From the NCBI GenBank assembly GCA_902651635.1, contig CACRSC010000084.1, forward strand, positions 602,696 through 666,695: a stretch of 64,000 nucleotides of DNA, read 5' to 3'. Both the position numbers and the translations under genes were made by a program. This document shows positions 1-8,971 of this stretch, piece by piece (position 1 is the stretch's first letter; each line of letters opens with the position of its first letter). Source of the stretch: Mastigamoeba balamuthi (taxonomy: Eukaryota; Evosea; Mastigamoebida; Mastigamoebidae). Under the pieces are notes generated by a model. That model was not told the DNA's origin. It saw only the letters and a program-made list of their open reading frames with translations, and ran no database searches.

Positions 1-1194
1 CCGTGATAACCTGAACAACGAGCGGACCTCGTGATGCCGCAAGCAATGAAGAATTTGGTGCCGTTAACTGAGATCTTGTCACAGCCGTATCTGCGAAAAG
101 GTCAGGCCCTGTTGATGGGACCACCTTACCACCTACCTGTCGCACATCTGGTCGATGCAATCGAAGAGTGATCCGAGGTGTGTCACCGCCTCGTGGGGCG
201 TGAGCTGCTCGAATCCCGCGACCTCGACGTGAAGGAGAACCGCGTTCTGGTGGTCCTGGGCAATTACCTCGTTTTCTGCTAGAGGCGTGAGATATGAAGA
301 GATTCCAGAGCTCTCACCGGTCCTGGCCTTGAACATCTGAATGACGCCTGCGGGAAGCAGACTGTCGACGAGGAGCTCGTAGGTCTTCTTCTCCCTGTCG
401 AGTCTGTCCCGCTCTTTCTGCCCTTCGAACGCGTTCTTGAACTCCTCTCTGTCGAGAGACTCGGCTACATAGGCAACGAAAGTCCAGACCACAATGCAGC
501 ACAGAACCATGTGCACCAGGTAAGAGTCCACCATGAAGTCCCACCCGCAATGCGGCCAGATGCGGGTCTGCGGCGCCACGAAGATCAACAGCGACACCCC
601 CAGGCGCACGAACCACGGCATCGAGCGGAAGAATGCGCTGACCGACGTGACCGCCGCGATCTGCGAGGCGAACGTGATGGTCGCGTTGTCTGTGCTGCAC
701 ACCGATCCCCGCTCGAAGAGGACGTTGACTGCCATCACCGTTATCAGCCAGCCCAGTGCACACGACGTCTGCGCAGCGACGTGCGTCCAGTCCGAGACGA
801 ACTCTCTAGCCGCGTCCGTCCGCACTGCCTTGCTTGCAACGAAGAACGCGCCCAGCACGGCGGTAGCCACAACAGCCGGCACAAATTGAGCGATGCCGAC
901 AGCGGAGCTCTGCAGACGATCGCGGGGTCCATCTCTGAGTTCCCTCGGCCAAGAGAGAATGTGGGGGGGGGGGGGGGTCGAAACCATCGAGAAGCGGCCA
1001 ATGAGCACGGTGCCGAGCGCCATCGCGAGCGACATCGTCCAGACCATCGTGAGGAAGTTGCGCTTGGTCGTCGCCGTTCGGTACCGCGAGAACGCGAGCT
1101 CGACGGCGGCCGTGGTGAAGCGCAGGGTCAGCACGTTGTAGCGCAGGTAGCCCTCGCCGCGGTGGATCCGCGGGGCCAGGACCATCCGCGCCAT
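1..1194 (-). CDS. Transmembrane class III nucleotide cyclase-like protein, catalytically degenerate (3' end beyond the left edge)
   Basis: The start is taken at the Met at 1194. The N-terminal half has several hydrophobic segments. They are followed by a charged helix (EGQKERDRLDREKKTYELL) and an LLPAGVIQMF stretch, the linker that precedes class III cyclase domains. The catalytic domain then begins (VLLHVEVAGF). An intron lies at 91-136 (GTAGGT...TCGCAG); after it the frame reads YGCDK and ISVNG and runs off the left edge. Where active cyclases have a metal-binding Asp (xDIxGF), this protein has Glu (VEVAGF). The second Asp (IGD) is replaced by Thr in VNGT. It is a clear paralogue of the next gene (1514-5260). 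A run of about 15 G at 963-977 may lie in a further intron. Known from the family: both Asp bind the metal ions. Inference: a pseudo-cyclase or regulatory partner. Confidence 0.7.
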
Positions 1195-1513
1195 CTGCGC
1201 CGCGGGCCGCAGCGACCTGCGGCTCGCGCTCTCAGCAAGGAGCTCCTTCCTCGTTCTCGCGAGAACGACGCGCGGGCGCTGCTGTCCGCGGATGTAAGTG
1301 ATCAGCAGATGAGCGTCGGGTCTAAAGATAGAGCACCGAGCTCCGAACTACCAAACACGGCAATGAGGTGCTTCCAACTGCCGAGCTCTCCCGAGATCGG
1401 CCCATCCTTCGCGTACGTGGCAAAAAAGCCGTCACGAGACGTGTAAAATTCGCCAAAAAGGACGATAGAACTAGTAAGGGTACAGACAGAGGTCCGAGGG
1501 GTTCTCCAGTCAG
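1195..1513. other. Intergenic spacer between two cyclase-like genes
   Basis: This spacer separates the stop of the upstream cyclase-like gene from the Met of the next one on the same strand. I see no supported gene in it. It should hold the 3' end of one transcript and the promoter of the other. Confidence 0.4.
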
Positions 1514-4500
1514 CTACACCAGCAGGGTCGAGTACACGGCAAAAGGCAGGTTCCACTTCTCGTCCTGGTCCTTGCGCTTGGACTTGATCGGCGTCGCGGG
1601 CGTGAACTCGAGGCCGCACAGGCGCACAGACTTCTCGCTCCTGTCGAACACACTGGCGCTGGCGTCCTTTTGCGACGCGTGCTCTAGGCACGGCCTCGTG
1701 ACCAGCAAGCAGTCCCTCTTGGCTGCACGTACACAGAGTGTTAGCACAGAGCAGGTCAACGAGTGAGCGCACCCCAGAGTCGCAGGCTCTCGGCGACGGT
1801 GATGGCCTCGCCCCAGCAGTCAAACCTGCAGAGGCACTGTGAGTGTGTGCTCGAGCATTTTCTTGATGCTTATGTACTGCGGGTGCCGCATTCGGATGAC
1901 GCCGGCGATCAGGGGGCCCGTGTGAACACCGAACCACATGGAGATGGGCGCCCGCTGCAGTGACCCCCTGTTGAGCAGCGTGACGATGGCCTGCATCCTG
2001 GGCGCCAGCTGCACGAGAGCCCGCGAATGGTCGGACCTGCACGACCCGATGTTGGACGCGACCACGTACAGGCCACCGATCGCCTTGATCTTCGTCACGC
2101 CGCACTGCTGGCACAGCACGTCAAACTCGGTGAACAGCTCGTTAAGCAGCTCCACCAGCGAAACCGACGTCAATACCGACCTCAACTCTGAAAAACTGGT
2201 GCCAGAGGCGTCAGCTTTCGGGGAAGGGCGAGAGCTACGTACTGCAGAATACCCGCGACGAGGACGCTGGCAGAGCTGACGTATTCCGCGTTTATTTTGC
2301 CTCGGGCCTTGGAGCTGCGCATCTTGACGATGATGGCCTCGGGGATGAGGTTGTGTACGAGCCTCTCGGTGACCTTGTGCTCCTCCTTGCGTAGGTGGCA
2401 GCGGTGGTCTAGGTCCTCAATGCCGAGGAACGTTTGTCTCCTCGCCACTACTCCCGCCACGTGTGCAATGACGCTCTGGCAAACGAGGATAACGAAAAGG
2501 ACTGAGGGCAGGGTGTCTTTCCGCTCGACTGAGCCACAACTGTATGAGAGAGACCTCCCAATAGGTTCTGTGGCGTACTGATCGCAGCCACGACATCGCC
2601 GACCAGGATAGCACCTGTGACGGGAATTGATAACCTCAGGGGGAGCTCGTTCGACGCGTGTACGAGCGTGAGGATGAGAAACGCGATGCCCTGTGCAGAC
2701 CGTCAGTAAAGAAAGAGGCAAGTGAAAGGTGAATCACGGGGAAGTAGGTGTCCGTTCGGTGGTGCTCGACGAGGCACACAAGAATGAACCCGTAGTCCAC
2801 GACCGCATAGAACGTCATCACGCGTCGGTCACAAAAGTGGGCAGTCCTGGTGTACCTTGTCACAAAAACGAGCTCAACAAACAGGGCGGGGGAGGAGCAG
2901 CGGACAGAAACACAGGGACGAAGCAGAGACAGCAGTAGACAATCGTTTCGGAGATGATGACCCACATGTCTTTCGGGTTCTTCACTCCAAGTGAGAATGC
3001 TATCTACGAGACAAAGTGTGTCAACAACAAGCTGAATGGTGTGCGAAATTGAGTCTCACCACAACGAGCAGGAGCACTATCAGAAGGTGCGACACTTTTA
3101 GATAGAATCTGCTCTTGCTGGCGAGGTACGAGATACTACGGGATGAAATCAGTTCCAAGGCTCTCAAGGGGCGTGTGGGAAAAGGAATAACGGACGCACT
3201 ACTTGCTCTCTTTGTCGCCACGGAAGAGGAACACCGACTTGAAGTCGATCCGCTTCCGCTTGATCTCCGTGATCTCTTCGTAGTGAACGTCGCCACGCAG
3301 GATGTCCGCGAGGTCTGTGTCCATGCACGAGTGCGTCGGCCTGATCGGGACGCTGTGGCATGCGATCACCTTACCGTAAGACAAGACACTTCGCGTGGTC
3401 TAGAGCACTAAAAAGTGGAGGAGGGCCTTCTCACTGATCCGAGGCCTCTGCAACGAGCTTGGATATTGTGCCGTGGTCCGTGTCGTACTCGAGCAGGTGG
3501 AACGTCTCGATCTTGCCGCAGCCCTTGACGAACACAGGCTCGTCCTTGCTTGAGATGAAGGCAGACCCCAGCTTCGTCTTGAACTGCAGCGTCATCACCA
3601 CGCGGTCCAGCGGGCCCTGCGAGATCATTCTGCTGCACACTTCGACCGTGTCCCCGAACAGCTCGAACTTAGGCTTATCAAGGCCTGCGCGCGGTCACTG
3701 TTAGAGAAGGGATAAACTGCAGCGCCGAGCGAACCCAGGATGCCAGTCGTGAGGCTTCCAATGGAGAGCGCGGCCTTGTAATGCAACTTGACGCCGTTCT
3801 GGGCTGAATAGTGGGTGATCAGGCGGGGTATCTCCAACGCTGCAAGGGCGATGCGGAAAGCGGGCTCGCTCTGCTCTCTGTGGGACACTCAGAGACGTGG
3901 GGGTGAAACCACCGCACGTTGTGACACCGCATATGATAGAAAACTGAGAGCCGTTGACGGAGACCTTGTCGCAGCCGTATCTGTCGCAGATCTCATCGAC
4001 ACTGTCGAACAGAATTCCGAGGTGCTTGACAGTCTCGTGCGGCTCGATTCCGCGAGAGAACCCAGCGATCTCGACGACGAGCAATACAGCGTTTTGGTGG
4101 TCCTTAGCAATCGCCTCGGTGCCTGAAGGGCCAAGAAATCAGATGGGCACATGAGGACAGGGAAAGAGTGAGGTACCAGTTCGCGACTTGAACATCTCTA
4201 TAACACTTGGGGGCAGCAGGCTGTCCGCAAGCATTGCAAAAGTCCTTTTCTCCTGTTCGAACCTCTGCCTCTCGCGCTGCGACTGGTACGCGAACTTGAA
4301 GTCCTCTCGGTCGATATGCTCTGTTGGGCCATCCTCGCCACGTCAGCGAAGAAGCTCGAAAGGGCACGGCGAGCGCGCCTGCAAGGTAAGCAACCGCACT
4401 CCACACCATGACGCAGCCAATGATGATGGCCGCAGGGTACACTCTGATCAGGAAGTCGATGTCGTACTTGTGGAGCATGAAGACAGCAGGCACAGCCAAC

Positions 4501-5260
4501 AGCACCAGCGACACGCCTGCGTTGCTTTTTGTCAGTGACAGAGGGCCCGCCGCTGCAAAGGCCAAACCGAGGCGCAGGAGCCACGAGAGAGCGCGGAAGA
4601 ACGAGCAGATGAGGGCGATGGAGCCGATCTGGAGCGACATCGTGGCCACCGCGTACTCGTCCTCCCGCCGGCCTTGGATCTCGGGGTAGAACAGCACGGC
4701 ACCCACGAGGACCAGCACCCACCCGAGTGCAGCCACCACCTGCGCGAGCAGGTGTTCCCATCCGGCAGCAAAGGTCCGCAATCGTTCCCCAGTGCACCTG
4801 ACGACCGAATTCTGAGACCCGAGAGGGGCAAACGAGCGAAACACAACAGCCCCTGAATCGAAAGCGACCAGTCACAGGGTCACATCGAAATGGCAATAAC
4901 CGCACAGAAACGGGCGCAGACCCGGGGGGAGAAGCGGTGCGCGGACCTGCGAGCCACGAGGGCGGCCAGCGAGACGCACAGCGACAGGAGCGCGGGGACC
5001 ACCACGGCCGCCGCCACAGGCACAGCGACGCGTGCGCCCGCGCCCGTGGCGACCGCGCACGGGGCCGCCAGGGCCGCGGACGTGGCGCAGAGGGCGCAGG
5101 CGACGGCGGGCGTGCGGGTGCTGCCGCGGTACTGCGAGTACGCCGTCTCGACGGGCGCGGAGACGAACCGCTGCGTGACGGTGTTCTGGCGCAGCTCGCC
5201 GGCGCCGGTGTGGCAGTGGCGCAGCAGCAGGCGCAGGAGGCCAGGCGCGCACGCCTGCAT
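1514..5260 (-). CDS. Two-catalytic-domain membrane cyclase-like protein (tmAC/GCA topology), key residues missing
   Basis: This is a multi-exon gene with the layout TM block, C1, TM block, C2, as in animal transmembrane adenylyl cyclases and Dictyostelium GCA. About six hydrophobic segments lie in 4380-5170. C1 (about 3430-4090) reads MLVVEIAGF, DKVSVNGS, IGSLTTGILG and KFELFGDTVEV. A second hydrophobic block lies in about 2450-3130. C2 (about 1520-2340) reads ASVLVAGILQ, VTKIKAIGG, FGVHTGPLIAGVI and FDCWGEAITVAES. By eye, C1 lacks both metal Asp (Glu and Ser instead). C2 keeps the substrate Lys of KIK, but the catalytic Asn and Arg of VNxASR are Thr and Ser. Introns can be placed at about 2191-2247 and just before FDCWG, and one separates RLWG from AKRDC. 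The start at 5260 was chosen because its first exon aligns with the N-terminus of the left-edge paralogue. Confidence 0.72.
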
Positions 5261-5505
5261 GGCCTCAGCTCAGGCGGGGGTTATTATTAGATTCCGCAGA
5301 TTTCCTCGGGAAAATCCAGCCGAGATCTCCATTTTCAGATGCCGCGGGCTCCGTCCAACAGCTCTCTGAATAGTCGAATTCGGCAGGGTGTTCTACCTGA
5401 GGAGTCCCTTTCCCTCTGTGGCACACCGGTGGCCACACGTGGGTGGTGAAGATATTGAGACTGATATTTTCCTCCTGAAATATCTCGACAGAGCGACCGC
5501 CGGGG

Positions 5506-7214
5506 ATGTCGGAAGAGCTGAGGGTCGTCGAGGCCGAGAACGCGGCGGTCTGGGGAGTGGCACTCAGCCCCGACAGCTCCGCCCTCTTCTGCGCGGGGTC
5601 CTTCGGCTCCGCCGCTCTCTGGTCCTTCCCTGTGCGCCCCCGCCCCCGTCGCCCTCGCGCAACAGTTGGCGGGCCTCTGCTGCCCCGCCCCCACTGCCCC
5701 GACGCGCAGCCAGGGCTCACGAGCCGGCGCAAGCGCCCGAGAACTGCTCGTCCGGCCCGTTAACCGACGCCAAACGCGCAGCCGAAGCGGGCGAGGGCCA
5801 AGCCGGCGGCCATGTGGAGGGCGCACAGCGGAGGCGGGGGCAGCGGGGCCGTGTGGGCCGTGTCAAGCTGCCCAGAGGCGGGGCTGGTGGCCACGGGGGC
5901 CGCGGACGGCGTGGCGCTGTGGAGGTGGCCCGCGGAGCCTGCGCAGCCCCTCGAGGTCGCGCGCCTGTCGCACAGGCCCTCGGCCACCGCGCAGCTGCCC
6001 GCCCCCCTGGCGCACCGCGAGACCAACGCCATCGCCTTCTCCGGGGTCTGCTCTGCCTCACGCCCCAACACTCACACTCACTTTAGCACACTGACGCGCT
6101 GACGCACTGCCGCACTCTCGCTCTCACTCTACCCCACCCACACACACTCATTCTCACTCTAACTCTCGCTCACACTCACACTCATTCTCGCTCCCCTCCA
6201 CTAAATTACTGACGCTCATCCTCCACCTGCCATTCTCCTGACGTGCTGACGCGTTTGGATGCTGCGGGGACGGCGTGTCGCAGAGCGCGATGGTCTGCGG
6301 CTGCGGTGACGGCGTGGCGTACGTGTACGACGTCGCAGGCGGGTGCGCCGCCGTCGGGGAGCTCGCGGGGCACAAGGGACCCGTCCTGGCGTGCGCTGCC
6401 CGCCCGGGCACGCAGCACGAGGTCCTGACGGGCTCCGAGGACGGCTCCGTGCTGCTGTGGGGTCCGTTCCGTGTTCCGGTCCCCTGGGCGGCGGCCTCTC
6501 TGGTGCTGACTTTGGTCTCCGCCGCGCTTTCAAGACCTGAGGACGAGGACGTGCGAGGCAACGTTCGCTCCCCCGCGTGCGCGGGGGGCCTCGGGTGCTG
6601 GCGGCTGGGTCTCAGCTGTTGCCGTGGACCCCACGGGCGAGTGGCTGGTAAGCGCGCGCTCTGTGCTCTGTCTCTCCGCGCTCTGTGCGCCTTACCGCCC
6701 TCTCCACACCCGCAGGCGTGCGCTACCGGCGGGGCGGACGGATGCCTGTCGCTGTGGCACATTCCCTCGAGGCTCAACGTCCTGGTCACGGACAGGCTCG
6801 CTGCCCGTGCGCTCGTGTGGTCGCAGGAAAGCCAGGCGAGTGCCTCCAAGTCGAAGTGCTTGCAGCTCTGGCGAGGACTGACAGCCCCTTCCCCGCCCGA
6901 ACAGGTCGTGTGCGGCCTGGCAGACGGCAGCGTGCAGAGGGTCCGCATGACGGGGTCGCTGGAGGCCAGGGCGAGCACGTGCCTGCCGTGCATACACGCG
7001 CTGGCGCTCTGCCCCGACGTTCGCACTTCCGCCGCCGTTTCATTTCTCTCCGACGACGTTTCTCTCTCGCACTCGCTCTCTGATCACTGCGCTCGCGCTT
7101 CCGCAGGGCAAGACCGTGATAGCTGCTGGAGCAAGTGCCACTGTCGAGGTCGTTGGCGCCGCAGCCGAAGAAAGCCGAACGCTGTCGTTCACGCACCCGG
7201 AAATCGCCGATTGA
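5506..7214 (+). CDS. THOC6: THOC6-like WD40 protein (THO/TREX mRNA export complex subunit)
   Basis: A WD-repeat protein is encoded in at least five exons. Readable blades are VWGVALSPD, VWAVSSCPE...GAADGVALW, MVCGCGDGVAYVYD, GHKGPVLACAARPG...TGSEDGSVLLW, GGADGCLSLWH and VVCGLADGSVQRV. The end reads VIAAGASATVEVV...TLSF. Blade order and the final strand parallel human THOC6: the SGGEDGAVRLW blade, the TLWHL blade, then AAGNSCRVDVF and a closing FSLSF. Introns are short; one at 6046-6283 is unambiguous and keeps phase (AFSG|SAMV). THOC6 belongs to the nuclear TREX complex, which couples transcription to mRNA export. The next gene starts about 250 bp downstream on the same strand. An unrelated WD40 protein is the main alternative. 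Confidence 0.6.
6060..6245 (+). repeat. Pyrimidine-rich CT/CA low-complexity tract inside an intron
   Basis: Irregular repeats of ACTC, CTCA and ACAC units fill most of the 238-nt intron at 6046-6283 of the THOC6-like gene. It is the longest intron I could fix in that gene, apparently because of this tract. Confidence 0.7.
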
Positions 7215-7470
7215 GACGCTTTTTTCGAGGGACGCATCTGGCATCGCCGCGCTGAGTCACCGGTCACCGCCGCGCATATATGATGCACTCATGAAGTCCG
7301 AGAATGGGCACAGGCGGCTCCTTTTCCACGGAAGCGATGCAACAGAAAGTTATTCATTTCTCCGTCTATCGTGCGCTCGGCACGGATTCTGGTAGTGTAG
7401 AAACGTCGGTAGGGGGCGGATTTCCGGCACTTATTAGTCTCAGAGCACTGAACACCTGCGCACCGGGGTC

Positions 7471-8700
7471 ATGGCGAGCCACGCACACTCGATGGCGTTG
7501 AGGGGCCACTTCTCGCTGGACCCCGAGGACCCGACGTCGTTCGACGAGGAGCCCGCGTCGTTTGTCCCCGATGCCGCAGCGTTCTCGCTCGACCCCCCCG
7601 AGGCCGATGCCGAGCTCCCGTCGGTCGTAGCCAGCACCGACAAGGTCTTCCTGGCCGCCCCCTTCATGGCACGCATGCGCACCTCCACCTCCGTCTCCGT
7701 CGCACACGTCCCGCAGCAGACGAGCTAACGGGGTGGGGGTTTGGCACTTAACAATAAATGAAGGTGACCATCAAGGCGAGCAGGAAGTGGATGCGCCGTA
7801 ACGGCGTGGCCGAGGACGACGTCTGGTCCTGCGGGCGCCGTGCAAGCATCTTCCTCGAGGGCAGCGAGCCAGGGTCACGTAAGCGCGTGCCCCCAAACGA
7901 GCCCCCGATTCTCGACAATGACTCAAGCCACGGTTTTCGCCCCTTTTTACTGTCACTACCCGAAGCGGCCATTGGACCCTGCCAGCGCTGCGGGCGGCTG
8001 CGGCCGTCGATCGTGAGCCTGGGCACGCAGGACGGCTCCGTGGCACAGTCCTCTGGCGACGTCGTGGCCTTTGTGTTCGACTACTGTCGGTCGTACGCGG
8101 CGCCCCCCCGCCCGCCTCTGTAAAGAACACGGTTCCTTTTTTGTCGGTGTGTCCATTTGCGATAAGCACACGGAATTCCATCGCCTCTGACCGAATGCGT
8201 AATCGGCCACGCAAACGCTCGCGCGGACCAGGTACTGCAACTCGTCGAGGCTCCACCTCGGGGGCCGCATCGTGCTGTCGGTGGAGCTGCGTGCCAGCGA
8301 CGGCAGGCTCGTGTCCACCGTGCGCTCGCAGCCCATGAACCTCTGCTCCAAGCCGCGCGTCAGGGGAGGCAGCGGCGGTGGCAGCAGCAGCAGCAAGTCG
8401 CCCACGCGTAGTCACGAGGCCTCGCCGACGCACGGCACGCTCGAGTCGCCGGCCGTGGTGGGCCTGAGCCCGTTCATCACGTCGCCGCTGATGATGAGGG
8501 CCATCCCGCCGGCGATGCTGCTCGACAGGGGCGCTGCGGCGGCAGCGGCAGCGGCAGCGGGGGCGTCTGCCTCTGCGGGGCCCAAGACCGAGGCGGAGCA
8601 GGCGGAGCTGTCGCAGAGGCTGCAGTTCCTCGAGCAGATCGAGTACGCGCAGTTCCTGCAGATCAGCATGCTGAGGGCCATTTTGATGGTTCCCCACTGA
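7471..8700 (+). CDS. Unrecognised protein, possible immunoglobulin-fold DNA-binding domain
   Basis: I do not recognise this family with confidence. Exon 1 starts at 7471 with an acidic N-terminus (LDPEDPTSFDEEP) and reads into KVFLAAPFMARM. Further coding blocks are VTIKASRKWMRRNG (from about 7760), PCQRCGRLRPSIVSL...GDVVAFVFDY (about 7975-8090) and GGRIVLSVELRASDGRLV...SQPMNLCSKPR (about 8250-8360). The C-terminus has Ser-, Pro- and Ala-rich low complexity (a run of alanines near 8535) and a short Glu/Leu/Gln helix, ending MLRAILMVPH. The alternating strands ending in an SxPMxLxSKP-type edge recall the last strands of p53/STAT/CudA-like folds; this is only an inference. Exon borders between the blocks are approximate. 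Confidence 0.5.
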
Positions 8701-8971
8701 GGCCCCTGAGCTCCGGCAGCACAGCAGACACTTTGCATTACACAGCACAGCACATCCAACACACGCGCCATCCTGTTCATGTTCATCCCGCACGCATTCC
8801 TTCCTTTCTTTGGCATTGATTCTGTCTGCTTCTGTTGGTCCTGCGGCCGTTCTCACAGAGGAGGCCACACGTCTGAAGCAATTCTATCAGAAGTCAATGG
8901 ATGCCCTCGGATACAAAGGACAGCAGAAGGTTCGGCATAACTCATAGTGACTCATGCCATCCATAGGGCGT
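8701..8971. other. Convergent intergenic spacer
   Basis: This spacer lies between two convergent genes, so it should contain only 3' ends. It is rich in CACAGCA-type short runs. I see no gene. Confidence 0.4.

Noticed and set aside
5265-5505. Minus-strand frames upstream of the THOC6-like gene
   Set aside because: Short, Arg/Gly-rich and without homology. They lie in the divergent promoter region between the cyclase-like and THOC6-like genes.
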